From NCBI RefSeq assembly GCF_022899355.1, contig NZ_JALJCK010000008.1:186001-250000 (forward strand): a DNA stretch of 64,000 nucleotides. The letters are read 5' to 3'. Made by a program: the position numbers and the translations under genes. Position 1 is the first letter of the stretch. Each line of letters begins with the position of its first letter. The notes under the pieces are model-generated. The model made no database searches, was not told where the DNA came from, and saw nothing but the letters and a program-made list of their open reading frames with translations. This document shows, one piece after another, positions 29,041-37,646 of this stretch. The stretch comes from Shinella yambaruensis (GTDB lineage Bacteria > Pseudomonadota > Alphaproteobacteria > Rhizobiales > Rhizobiaceae).

Positions 29041-29703
29041 TCAGGCGGCCGAGGCTTCCACGATTTTCGTGGCGCCGGAAATGTCGGGCAGCTTCTCGCC
29101 GTTGCGCAGCCGCTCGAGCAGCACGAGCTCGCTTTCCTGCATGCCGAGCGCCTTGTCCGCGGCCCATTCGGCCTTGGAAGGGTCGAGCACCAGGACGCCG
29201 CTCTCGTCGGCGATGATGGCGTCGCCCGGGTTCACCGTCTGGCTGCCCACCGAGACGGGCACGTTGATCGCCCCTTCGAGGCCGAGGATCTTCGTGGTGA
29301 TCGGCGAGGGGCCGCGGCACCACATCGGCAGGTCGACGCGACGGATCTCGGAAAAGTCCGTGGCCGGACCGTCGATGACCGCGCCGACGATGCCGCCGAG
29401 CTTCATCGAATGGGTCACGACGCCGCCCCAGCAGGCATGCTTGTCGTCGCCGCAGCGGTCGACGACGATGAAGTCGCCCGGCCGCACCAGCTTGGTCAGA
29501 TAGTGCAGGATGGTGGAATCGGCATGGGGCAGGCGCACGGTGACCGCGGTGCCGGCGATGCGCTTTTCGGGCAGCACGGCGCGAAGCTCGCGGTTCATGA
29601 AGCCGGAATGCAGGAAATGGCCGACCGTGGCGGTCTCGACCTGTTCCATCTTCTTGATGAGGGCCGGGGCGATCTGCTGCGGCATGGGATTGACGACGAA
29701 CAT
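29041..29703 (-). CDS. RraA-like protein (HMG/CHA aldolase superfamily), copy 1
   Basis: 220 aa. Core: DRCGDDKHACWGGVV and GGIVGAVIDGPATDFSEIR. In class II pyruvate aldolases of this family the loop reads DGxVRD, with Arg binding pyruvate and Asp a metal ligand; here Thr replaces that Arg, so ordinary aldolase activity is doubtful. WCRGPSPITT is shared with copy 2 at 40060-40746. The start is uncertain: ATG at 29703 (MFVVNP) fits the family, but no close ribosome-binding site is seen. It sits between the binding-protein and amidase genes and probably belongs to the same catabolic unit. Confidence 0.82.
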   Translation of the reverse strand: MFVVNPMPQQIAPALIKKMEQVETATVGHFLHSGFMNRELRAVLPEKRIAGTAVTVRLPHADSTILHYLTKLVRPGDFIVVDRCGDDKHACWGGVVTHSMKLGGIVGAVIDGPATDFSEIRRVDLPMWCRGPSPITTKILGLEGAINVPVSVGSQTVNPGDAIIADESGVLVLDPSKAEWAADKALGMQESELVLLERLRNGEKLPDISGATKIVEASAA

Positions 29704-29791
29704 GACAGGAATTGCTCCATAAGGCAGTTCCGGCAAAAATGCGGTAACACTTCTGCTTCTGGAACTGCGCAAAAACAAAGAGATAGATTTT

Positions 29792-29808
29792 CCGGCCAAA
29801 AGGGCCGG
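29792..29808 (-). terminator. hairpin between amidase and RraA-like genes
   Basis: CCGGCC-AAAAG-GGCCGG lies 6 nt beyond the amidase stop. Downstream on the minus strand the sequence is A/T-rich, with TTTGTTTTTG about 15 nt further. It is a possible terminator or partial terminator. Confidence 0.5.
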
Positions 29809-29814
29809 GATGTC

Positions 29815-30618
29815 CTAGAGGACGTGGTGTTGGGCGACCGGCACGTCGCGGCGCACGGCGCCGATGCGGCTGAGGTCGATCCTGGCCGTGGCGGCGCCGA
29901 CGCCGTCCGAGCACTGCGCGACCATGTGGCCCCAGGGGTCGATGACCATGGAATGGCCCCAGCACCATTTCTTGCCGTCCGCATGGGCGCCGGCCTGGCC
30001 GACGGCGACGAAATAGGTCTGCGTCTCGATGGCGCGGGCCCGGGCGAGCACTTCCCAATGGTCCTTGCCGGTCATCAGCGTGAAGGCGGCGGGAAGCACG
30101 ATGACGTCGGCGCCCTTGTCGCGCAGGGCCCGGAAGAGCTCGGGGAAGCGGATGTCGTAGCAGATGGCGCAGCCGACGGTCGTGTCGCCGACCTTGTAGG
30201 TCACCACGTCCTCGCCGCGGCCGATCGTGTCGGATTCGCGGTAGGAGACGCCGCCGGGCGTGTCCACGTCGAAGAGGTGGATCTTGCGGTATTTCGCGAT
30301 TTCCTTGCCTTCCGGGCCGAAGACGACCGAGGCGTTGTAGTGGTTGTTGCCGGCCTTCTCGACCATCGAGCCGCAATGCAGCGTCACGCCGAGCTCCTTG
30401 GCAAGCGCGGCGAAGCGCTGGTAGGTGCCGCCGTCCGGGAAGCTTTCGCCGCTGCCGTGCACGGCGTCGCGTCCCTCGCCGAGAAAGGCGAAATATTCCG
30501 GCAGCACGACGAGGTCCGGCTTCTCCCCGGCCACCACGTCGCGCACCATGCGCTCGGCGTCGTCGAGGTTCTTGGCTTTGTCGGAACCGGAATTCATTTG
30601 CACAACACTGATCTTCAT
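29815..30618 (-). CDS. carbon-nitrogen hydrolase (nitrilase-superfamily amidase)
   Basis: 267 aa, the usual length for the omega-amidase/Nit branch. The Glu-Lys-Cys triad is present: E41 (VVLPEYFAF), K112 (KYRKIHLFD) and C153 (GCAICYDIRFPEL). Expected reaction: hydrolysis of a small amide to acid and ammonia. GGAGG lies 7 nt before the ATG at 30618. It is in the same direction as the RraA-like gene and the PotD-like importer, so the imported compound may carry or generate an amide. Confidence 0.92.
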   Translation of the reverse strand: MKISVVQMNSGSDKAKNLDDAERMVRDVVAGEKPDLVVLPEYFAFLGEGRDAVHGSGESFPDGGTYQRFAALAKELGVTLHCGSMVEKAGNNHYNASVVFGPEGKEIAKYRKIHLFDVDTPGGVSYRESDTIGRGEDVVTYKVGDTTVGCAICYDIRFPELFRALRDKGADVIVLPAAFTLMTGKDHWEVLARARAIETQTYFVAVGQAGAHADGKKWCWGHSMVIDPWGHMVAQCSDGVGAATARIDLSRIGAVRRDVPVAQHHVL

Positions 30619-30722
30619 CGAAGTCCTCCAAGTCTCAGTGGAGGCATCGTCGGGCCTTGCGACGGGAATGACAAACGATAAAGAATTGTCGTTCCCGATA
30701 GAAAAAACTTGTGGCGAAAACG

Positions 30723-31619
30723 CTAGGCGGTGATCCCCGTCGTGTCGAGCGAGGCCTCCCGGGCGATCACCGAAAGGATTGACGGGATTAGGTTTTCCGG
30801 ATCGTCGGCATAGACGGCGTGCAGCTTCAAGGCCGGGAAGCGCGGTGTGATCGCGAGCGCCTCCAGCGTGCCGTCGGCGATCATCGGCGCCACCATGGGC
30901 ACCGGCAGCAGCGCGATGCCGATGCCGTCCCGGGCGAGCCGCAGCATGGCGGAAAGCGAGTTGGAATTGGAAATGACCGGCGGCTGCACGCCCAGCTCCT
31001 CGAACTGCCGCAGCAGCCAGATATGCGGCACGCTGTTGCGCGAGAAGGTGAGCACGGGATAGGCGGACAGGTCCTGCAGGCGCAGCTCCCGGCCGCCGAG
31101 CCGGAAGGCGGGGGCGGCGACCCAGGCGCATTCCATCGTGCCGAGGTCGATGTTCTTGAGGCCGGGGGTGAGAACCGGCCCCATCAGCAGCGCGAGATCG
31201 AGCCGCCTCTCGCTGATGTCGCGGCCGATCGCCAGCGACGTGTCCACGTTGAGGTCGAGGCCGAGCGCGGGAAAGCGTTCCTTCACCCGCTCGATGAAAT
31301 TCGGCAGCCAGGCATGCACGATGGAATCGATGGTGCCGATCGACACGGTGGCGCGCAGGTGCTGCGGGCTGCCGACCGCCATCTTGAAGCTGGTGGCCGC
31401 CTTCAGCAGCTCCTCGGCGGGCTGCATGGCGCGCTGGCCGACGGCCGACAGCCGGACGCCGCCCGGCACCCGCTCGAAGAGCTCGCAGCCCATCTCCGCC
31501 TCCAGGCTGGCGATGCGGTTGGAGACCGCGGCCTGGGTGGCGTTCAGCCGGTCGGCCGCGGCGCGGAAGCTTCCGAGCCGGGCGACCCACACAAATGTCT
31601 CGACGAAGCGCAGGTTCAT
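30723..31619 (-). CDS. LysR-family transcriptional regulator
   Basis: 298 aa, standard length. The N-terminal helix-turn-helix runs MNLRFVETFVWVARLGSFRAAADRLNATQAAVSNRIASLE (1-~60). The rest is a two-lobed effector-binding domain (~90-295). It lies between the HpcH/HpaI-like aldolase and amidase genes, all on the minus strand, so it probably controls this catabolic cluster. LysR proteins are usually activators with small-molecule co-inducers; I could not pick a convincing T-N11-A site. Confidence 0.93.
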   Translation of the reverse strand: MNLRFVETFVWVARLGSFRAAADRLNATQAAVSNRIASLEAEMGCELFERVPGGVRLSAVGQRAMQPAEELLKAATSFKMAVGSPQHLRATVSIGTIDSIVHAWLPNFIERVKERFPALGLDLNVDTSLAIGRDISERRLDLALLMGPVLTPGLKNIDLGTMECAWVAAPAFRLGGRELRLQDLSAYPVLTFSRNSVPHIWLLRQFEELGVQPPVISNSNSLSAMLRLARDGIGIALLPVPMVAPMIADGTLEALAITPRFPALKLHAVYADDPENLIPSILSVIAREASLDTTGITA

Positions 31620-31706
31620 TGCCCGTCCATCTCAGGAATTCGTCTTCCTTCGATATACGCGACGACGGGCGATTTCTACGGCTTTGGGACGGGGCGGATG
31701 TCGCGG

Positions 31707-32477
31707 CTACGCGTGGTCCGCGGCGCTCTCCTGCCGGCCGGCCAGCGCGGCCGTCGCAAGCCAGGCGCTCTTCAATCCCAGCATCAGCGCGCCGTGTTCC
31801 ATCGTCAGGGCGAGCGTGTGCGCGCCGTTTTCCAGGGCGAAGCGTTTCTCCGCGTCGCTCCAGGCCGGCAGCAGCCAGTGCTTGCCGGCCCGCCGGGCGG
31901 CCGCCGCGATGGTCCGCAGGTCGTCGAAATCGGCCTCGCTGCGCTTGTAGGAGGCCCGGCCGCGCCTGAGCGACAGGTCGCTCGGGCCGACGAAGACCCC
32001 GTCGACGGTGTCGAGGGCAAGGATCGCGGCAATGTCGCGAAGCGCGCCCGCATGCTCGATCATCGGATAGCATCGCGTGCGGCTGTCCTGGTCGGGAAAC
32101 CATTGGTCGTCGGGGCTGCCATAGGCCACGGTGCGCCCGCCCGCGAAGCTGCGGTCGCCGCGCGGCGGAAACTTGGCGAAGCGGCAGGTTTCCGCGGCGT
32201 GCCGGGCATCGACGATATGCGGGATGACGACCGCGTCGGCCCCGAAATCCAGCGCCTGCTGGATAGGCCCCCGCTCCGGGCCGAGGACCTTGGCGAGGAC
32301 CTCCAGGCCCAGCCCCTTGAGCACCGGGATGAACCGGTCGAGCGCCTCCAGGTCGAAGCTGCCATGCTCGATGTCGAGGACCGCCGACGTATAGCCGATG
32401 GCGGCGGCCATCTCGCCGGCCGCAATGTTCGGGCCCGACAGCCAGACGGCGCTCTTGTGGCTCGGATGTGTCGGCAT
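31707..32477 (-). CDS. HpcH/HpaI aldolase family protein, copy 1 (Arg replaced)
   Basis: 256 aa class II pyruvate aldolase fold. H38 (LDIEHGSFD), metal ligands E141 (MIEHAG) and D167 (GPSDLS) are present. The arginine that holds pyruvate (VRVP motif in relatives, R71 in the copy at 57161) is K63 here (VLAKVLG), so substrate or chemistry may differ. It is the first gene of the minus-strand block, divergent from the peptide importer operon. GGAGAG precedes the ATG. Confidence 0.85.
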   Translation of the reverse strand: MPTHPSHKSAVWLSGPNIAAGEMAAAIGYTSAVLDIEHGSFDLEALDRFIPVLKGLGLEVLAKVLGPERGPIQQALDFGADAVVIPHIVDARHAAETCRFAKFPPRGDRSFAGGRTVAYGSPDDQWFPDQDSRTRCYPMIEHAGALRDIAAILALDTVDGVFVGPSDLSLRRGRASYKRSEADFDDLRTIAAAARRAGKHWLLPAWSDAEKRFALENGAHTLALTMEHGALMLGLKSAWLATAALAGRQESAADHA

Positions 32478-32567
32478 GCTCTCTCCTTTTCGGTTGCGGG
32501 AAACGCCGGGCGCAACGGCGGCGGACGGACGGTCGCGCTGCCTGCGGCGGGTCGGGCTGATATGTTT

Positions 32568-32636
32568 TCATAATACACACAGAAACACGCTTGACTATGA
32601 TTTTCCCATATGAAATGTTTTTTGCAATATCATAAA
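32568..32636. promoter_or_regulatory. divergent regulatory region with TCATAAT-type half-sites
   Basis: TCATAATACA (32568-32577) is identical to the right half of the inverted repeat at the GntR gene start (44342-44351). ACTATGA (32594) and TCATAAA (32630) are near-matches to its two halves. TTGACT (32591-32596) is a possible -35 for the plus-strand operon, but no good -10 is apparent. The region is notably AT-rich against its surroundings. Confidence 0.45.
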
Positions 32637-32652
32637 ACACAAGGGCGAACGC

Positions 32653-34203
32653 ATGTCACTCTCACGGTCCCTCCTCTGCGCCTTCCTTTCCTCGGCCTCC
32701 TTCGCCGTGCCCGGCCTTGCCGCCGCCAACACCCTGACGGTGCAGATCACGGCCGACATCCGCAGCTCGCAGCCGGGCATAAACCGCGATGCGGGAACCG
32801 ATTCCGTCCTGCTCAACGTGGTGGAGGGGCTGGTTGCGGCCGGCGAGGACGGCGAGATCCGTCCCATGCTGGCGAGCGGCTGGACCGTGTCGGAGGACGG
32901 CAGGACCTATACGTTCTCGCTGCGCGAGGGCGTCAAATTCCACAACGGCGCGACGATGACGGCCGACGACGTGCGGTGGAGCCTCGAAAAGCTGCTGCGC
33001 GACCCGGAATACAGCTGCAAGGCCTTCTTCGACGGCAGCCGCGACGCGAAGGTGGAGAGCATCACGGCGCCCGATGCGAAGACGGTCGTCATCACCCTCG
33101 ACCGGCCCGATGCCATGCTGCTGAAATACATGGCGCAGGCGCAATGCGGCTCGACGGCCATCGTCCATCGCGATTCCTTCAATCCGGACGGGACCTGGAA
33201 GGCGCCGATCGCCACCGGTCCCTTCGTCTTCGGCACGTGGAAGCGCAGCGAGGGGCTGGTGCTGACGAAGTTCGCCGACTACGCGATCACCGGCGACAAG
33301 CCGGACGGCTACGGCGGGCGCAAGGAGGTGCTGGTCGACGAGGTGAAATATGTCGTGGTGCCCGATACGGCGACGGCCGTCGCGGGCCTGCGCAGCGGCG
33401 CGCTGGACGTCTTGCCCTACCTGCCGCCGAGCGAGGCCGCGAAGCTGAAGGACGACAAGGACTTCACCGTCGTCGCCGCGCCCCATGGCGGCCTCGTCAC
33501 CATGCTGTTCCAGACCGCCGATCCGCTGATGTCGAACGTCGCGATGCGCCGGGCCGTCGTCGCGGCCCTCGATACGCCGCAGATCGTGGAGTCCGTGACC
33601 TACGGCCTCGGCGTGCCGAACAATTCGCTCGTCGCCTCCGCCTCGCGCTACCACACGGCGGCGCAGGACAAGGGCTACATCCATGATCCCTCAGCGGTGC
33701 CCGCCCTCCTGCAAGAGGCGGGATACAAGGGCGAGACGATCAACATCCTCACCAACCGGCGCTCGGCGATCAACTACGACACGGCCGTCATCGCCCAGGC
33801 CATGCTGCAGGCGGCCGGCATCAATGCCGAGATCGAGGTGCTCGAATGGGCAAGCCAGCTCGACCGCTTCAACAGCGGCAAATACCAGATCATGGCCTTC
33901 AACTATTCCAACCGCAGCGACCCGGCGCTCGCCTTCCAGACCGTCGTCGGCTCGAAGGCGAAGAATGCCAATGCCGTGTGGGACGATCCGGCGGTCGGCG
34001 AACGGGTGAATGCCGCGCTGCAGGAGGCCGACCCGGCCAAGCGGCAGGCGATCTTCGACGACCTGCATGCCCGCTTCCTTGACCAGGTGCCGCTGGTGAT
34101 GCTGGCCAACGGCCTCGATGTCGGCGTCTCCGGCCCCAGGGTCACGGGTTACCGCACCTGGCAGGGCTTTGCCCGCTTCTGGGGTGTCAGCCACAGCGAA
34201 TAG
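32653..34203 (+). CDS. peptide-type ABC transporter substrate-binding protein (DppA-like)
   Basis: Family 5 extracellular binding protein, 516 aa. A signal peptide of ~24 aa is followed by NTLTVQITADIRSSQPG. Hallmark motifs are LVAAGEDGEIRPMLASGWTVSEDGRTYTFSLREGVKFHNG (split over residues ~57-100) and VAMRRAVVAALD. It is the first gene of a tightly packed ten-gene plus-strand operon. Ligands of this class are di- and oligopeptides, opines and other amides; the downstream hydrolases favour an N-acylated or amide substrate. Confidence 0.93.
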   Translation: MSLSRSLLCAFLSSASFAVPGLAAANTLTVQITADIRSSQPGINRDAGTDSVLLNVVEGLVAAGEDGEIRPMLASGWTVSEDGRTYTFSLREGVKFHNGATMTADDVRWSLEKLLRDPEYSCKAFFDGSRDAKVESITAPDAKTVVITLDRPDAMLLKYMAQAQCGSTAIVHRDSFNPDGTWKAPIATGPFVFGTWKRSEGLVLTKFADYAITGDKPDGYGGRKEVLVDEVKYVVVPDTATAVAGLRSGALDVLPYLPPSEAAKLKDDKDFTVVAAPHGGLVTMLFQTADPLMSNVAMRRAVVAALDTPQIVESVTYGLGVPNNSLVASASRYHTAAQDKGYIHDPSAVPALLQEAGYKGETINILTNRRSAINYDTAVIAQAMLQAAGINAEIEVLEWASQLDRFNSGKYQIMAFNYSNRSDPALAFQTVVGSKAKNANAVWDDPAVGERVNAALQEADPAKRQAIFDDLHARFLDQVPLVMLANGLDVGVSGPRVTGYRTWQGFARFWGVSHSE

Positions 34204-34223
34204 CGCGGCTGCCGGATCGAACC

Positions 34224-35168
34224 ATGTTGAAATTCGCGTTTTCCCGATTGCTGTCGGCAATCCCCACCCTGTTCATCGTCTCCGTCGCGGTGTTCGGCCT
34301 CGTCCGGCTCATCCCGGGCGATCCGGCGAGCCTCATGCTCGGCGACCTCGCCGATGCGGACATGCTGGCCGAGGCCCGCAGCGCCATGGGCCTCGACAGG
34401 CCCATCCCGGTCCAGTTCGCGCTCTGGCTCGGCAATGTCGTGCAGGGCGATCTCGGCCGCTCGGTGCTGAACGGCCAGCCGGTGCTGGACCTCGTGCTGC
34501 AGCGCTTCGCCACCAGCGCCCAGATGGTGCTGATCGCGGTCGGCCTTGCCGTTCTCATCGCCGTGCCGCTCGGCATGATCGCCGCATGGCGGCAGAACAG
34601 CGGCCTCGACCTTGCGATCGTCGCCCTGTCGACGCTGCTCCTGTCCGTCCCCACCTTCTGGCTGGGGCTGATGATCCTGCTCGCCCTCGGCCTCAAGCTC
34701 GGCTGGCTGCCGGTGCTCGGCTATGTCTCGATCGCCGACAATGCCGCTGCCGGGCTCGTCTACCTGATCATGCCGGTGCTGACGCTGGTCCTGCACGAAG
34801 CCGGCATCATCGTGCGCATGGCGCGGGCCTCGACGCTGGACGTGCTGCGGCTCGACTACATCACCCATGCGCGGGCGAAGGGCCTCAGCGAAAGCGCCGT
34901 GCTGCTGCGCCATGCCGCGCGCAACGCCTTCGGCCCGACCTGGACGCTGATCGGCCTCATCCTCGGCAACCTGCTCGGCGGCGTCGCCGTCGTCGAGACG
35001 GTCTTCACCATACCCGGGCTCGGGCGGCTGATCGTCGATGCGATCTATGCCCGCGACTATGCGGTGGTCCAGGGCTGCCTGCTGTTCGTCGCGTTCACCT
35101 ATCTCCTGGTCAACCTTCTGGTCGACCTCCTCTATCCCCTCTTCGACCCACGGGTGACCGCGGAATGA
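34224..35168 (+). CDS. peptide-type ABC transporter permease (DppB-like)
   Basis: 314 aa inner-membrane permease. The family start MLKFAFSRLLSAIPTLFIVSVAVFGLVRLIPGDPA includes the first membrane segment. The conserved GLDRPIPVQFALWLGNVVQGDLGRS and the cytoplasmic THARAKGLSESAVLLRHAARNAF loop are present. It is 20 nt after the binding-protein gene with no hairpin between, and overlaps the next permease by ATGA. Confidence 0.94.
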   Translation: MLKFAFSRLLSAIPTLFIVSVAVFGLVRLIPGDPASLMLGDLADADMLAEARSAMGLDRPIPVQFALWLGNVVQGDLGRSVLNGQPVLDLVLQRFATSAQMVLIAVGLAVLIAVPLGMIAAWRQNSGLDLAIVALSTLLLSVPTFWLGLMILLALGLKLGWLPVLGYVSIADNAAAGLVYLIMPVLTLVLHEAGIIVRMARASTLDVLRLDYITHARAKGLSESAVLLRHAARNAFGPTWTLIGLILGNLLGGVAVVETVFTIPGLGRLIVDAIYARDYAVVQGCLLFVAFTYLLVNLLVDLLYPLFDPRVTAE

Positions 35169-35980
35169 AACGCCATCGGCAAAATCGTATCCTCGGGGGC
35201 GTGCTTCTCGGCGGTTTCCTCGGTGCCGCCCTCGTCGGGCTGTTCTGGACGCCGTTCGATCCGATGCGGATCGAGCTGCGCGGCAAGTTGCAGGCGCCGG
35301 GCGCGGCGCACTGGCTCGGCACGGACGAGTTCGGCCGCGACGTGCTCTCGCGCCTCATGGCCGCGGCCGGCACCAGCGTTTCGATCAGCCTCGTCACCGT
35401 GCTCTTCGCGGTGCTGGCCGGCGTCACGCTCGGCGTGGTGGCGGGGTATGCCCGCGGCTGGACCGACCGCGTCATCATGGCGCTCAACGACGCGCTGCTC
35501 GCCTTCCCGAGCATGCTCCTGGCGCTGGCGCTGCTGTCGATCACCGGCGCCAACATGTACGGCATCATCCTGGCGCTCGGCATGGCCTATACGCCGTCCA
35601 TGGTGCGGGTGGTGCGCGGTTCGGTCCTGTCGCTGCGCGAGCGGGAGTTCATCGAGGTCTCGCGCATCATGGGCAATTCGGCGGCCTATACGATGGTCCG
35701 CCATATCCTGCCCAACAGCCTGGCGCCGGTCATCGTGCTCGCCACCTCCATGTTCGGCTCCGTGCTGCTCACCGAAAGCGCCCTCAGCTTCCTCGGCCTC
35801 GGCGTGCCGCCGCCGGCGCCCACCTGGGGCAACATGCTGGCCAGCGCCCGCCCGCACATCGCCGAGGCCATGTGGCTCGGCATCTTTCCCGGCCTGTGCA
35901 TCTCGCTCTCGCTCCTCGGCATCAATCTTGCCGGCGATGCCATCCGCGACCGCTTCGACCCCCGCATGAGAGGATTGTAA
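35165..35980 (+). CDS. peptide-type ABC transporter permease (DppC-like)
   Basis: 271 aa inner-membrane permease. WLGTDEFGRDVLSRLM is the diagnostic periplasmic motif. The EAA-type loop is EFIEVSRIMGNSAAYTMVRHILPNSLAP, and the end shows LSFLGLGVPPPAPTWGNML. The ATG at 35165 overlaps the DppB-like stop (ATGA). The ATPase gene begins 4 nt after its stop. Confidence 0.94.
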   Translation: MKRHRQNRILGGVLLGGFLGAALVGLFWTPFDPMRIELRGKLQAPGAAHWLGTDEFGRDVLSRLMAAAGTSVSISLVTVLFAVLAGVTLGVVAGYARGWTDRVIMALNDALLAFPSMLLALALLSITGANMYGIILALGMAYTPSMVRVVRGSVLSLREREFIEVSRIMGNSAAYTMVRHILPNSLAPVIVLATSMFGSVLLTESALSFLGLGVPPPAPTWGNMLASARPHIAEAMWLGIFPGLCISLSLLGINLAGDAIRDRFDPRMRGL

Positions 35981-35984
35981 CGCC

Positions 35985-37646
35985 ATGAACCAGCCTCTCG
36001 TCGAGGTGGACGGCCTCAGCCTGCGGGTGAGCCTTGCCGGCCAGTCGATCGTCCGCGACGTCTCCTTCCGCATCGGCGCGGGGGAAATCGTCGGCATCGT
36101 CGGGGAATCCGGCTCCGGAAAGACCATGGTGGCCCGCAGCCTCATGGGCCTGCAGCCGCCCGCCATCGCCGTTTCCGGCGGCGACATCCGCTTCGAGGGC
36201 CGGTCGCTCCGGTCGCTTTCGGCAAGGGAACTGCGCGCCCTGCGGGGCGCCCGCCTCGGCATGGTGTTCCAGGAGCCGATGACCTCGCTCAACCCCTCCA
36301 TGACCATCGGCAGGCAGCTGGAGGAGCCGCTGCGGCTGCACACGCGCTTGAACGCGGCGGCGCGGCGCGGCCGCATCCTCGACATTCTCCGCCGGGTCGG
36401 CATCCACGATCCCGAAGGGGCGCTCACCGCCTTTCCGCACCAGTTCTCCGGCGGCATGCGCCAGCGCATCATGCTGGCCTCGGCCATGCTGCTCAGGCCG
36501 TCGCTGCTCATCGCCGACGAGCCGACCACCGCGCTCGACGCGCTGGTGCAGCGGGAAGTGCTGGAACTCATGCTCGAAATGGTGCGCGGCGAGAGCACGG
36601 CCCTGCTGATGATCAGCCACGACCTGCCGATGGTGGCGCGCTATTGCGACCGCATCATCGTCATGCGCCAGGGCGAGATCGTCGAGCAGGGGCCGGTGGA
36701 GGAGATCATCTCCCGCCCGAAGCACGCCTATACCCGCGAACTGCTGCACTCCATGCCCGTGCGCGGACCCGCGCGCGCCATCGCGCCGACGCTTGAGCCG
36801 GTCGTGGAGGTCCGGGGGCTTGCGGTCGAGTATCGCGTGAATGCGGGCCTTCTCGCCCGCAAGGCCGTGAAGAAGGCGCTGCACGGGGTCGATCTCGCCG
36901 TTCGCCCGGGGGAGATCGTCGCGCTGGTCGGCGCGTCCGGCTCCGGCAAGACGACGCTCGGCCGCTGCATCGCCGGGCTCGTGCCGGCCTCCGCCGGCCG
37001 CATCCTCTTTGGCGGCGAGGAAATAAAGCCGGGCTCGGCCGCCTGGCGGAACTACCGGCTGAATTGCCAGATGATCTTCCAGGACCCGTTCGGCTCGCTC
37101 GATCCGCGCATGAAGATCGCCGACCTGGTGGGGGAGGCGCTGCGCCACGAGCGCGAAACGACGGCGGCCGGCAAGGCGGAGCGCGTGCGCGCCATCCTGG
37201 ACGAGGTGGGGCTCGACGGCCGGTATCTCGACCGGTATCCGCATGAACTGTCCGGCGGCCAGCGGCAGCGCGTGGCGATCGCCCGCGCCGTCATCGGCCG
37301 GCCGCGCTTCGTCATCGCCGACGAGGCGGTCTCGGCGCTCGACGTCACCGTCCGGGCGAAGGTGCTCGAACTCATCGCCGATCTCCAGCGCCGCTACGGT
37401 TTCTCCTGCCTGTTCATCAGCCACGATCTCGGCGTGGTGGAGCAGCTTGCCGACCGGGTGGTGGTGATGCGGGACGGCGCGATCGTCGAGGAGGGCAGCC
37501 GCGATGCCGTCTTCGACGCGCCGCGGTCCGCCTATACCCGCGCCCTGCTTTCGGCCATTCCCACCCTGATCCGCACCGAGACCGGCGTCTCCCTGAACTG
37601 GCGTTTCGCGGCGGAGGCCGGCGCACCGGCGGCAGCATTGCAATGA
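35985..37646 (+). CDS. peptide-type ABC transporter ATPase, fused DppD-DppF type
   Basis: 553 aa with two full ATPase domains. Domain 1 has Walker A GESGSGKTM, signature FSGGMRQRIMLA and LIADEPTTALD. Domain 2 has Walker A GASGSGKTT, signature LSGGQRQRVAIAR and FVIADEAVSALD. Both carry the oligopeptide-transporter C-terminal region (HAYTRELLHSMP and SAYTRALLSAIP). Fusion of the two ATPases into one chain is known (GsiA-like). The stop overlaps the next start by ATGA. Confidence 0.94.
   Translation: MNQPLVEVDGLSLRVSLAGQSIVRDVSFRIGAGEIVGIVGESGSGKTMVARSLMGLQPPAIAVSGGDIRFEGRSLRSLSARELRALRGARLGMVFQEPMTSLNPSMTIGRQLEEPLRLHTRLNAAARRGRILDILRRVGIHDPEGALTAFPHQFSGGMRQRIMLASAMLLRPSLLIADEPTTALDALVQREVLELMLEMVRGESTALLMISHDLPMVARYCDRIIVMRQGEIVEQGPVEEIISRPKHAYTRELLHSMPVRGPARAIAPTLEPVVEVRGLAVEYRVNAGLLARKAVKKALHGVDLAVRPGEIVALVGASGSGKTTLGRCIAGLVPASAGRILFGGEEIKPGSAAWRNYRLNCQMIFQDPFGSLDPRMKIADLVGEALRHERETTAAGKAERVRAILDEVGLDGRYLDRYPHELSGGQRQRVAIARAVIGRPRFVIADEAVSALDVTVRAKVLELIADLQRRYGFSCLFISHDLGVVEQLADRVVVMRDGAIVEEGSRDAVFDAPRSAYTRALLSAIPTLIRTETGVSLNWRFAAEAGAPAAALQ

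Noticed and set aside
29815-32640. A single 941-residue minus-strand frame suggesting a giant fusion protein
   Set aside because: Only its last 267 residues are real (amidase). The rest is out of frame across the LysR and HpcH/HpaI genes, and a good ribosome-binding site precedes the internal ATG at 30618.
34118-35980. Apparent fusion of a long N-terminal region to the DppC-like permease
   Set aside because: The upstream part overlaps the DppB-like gene in another frame. The ATGA junction at 35165 is the normal permease start.
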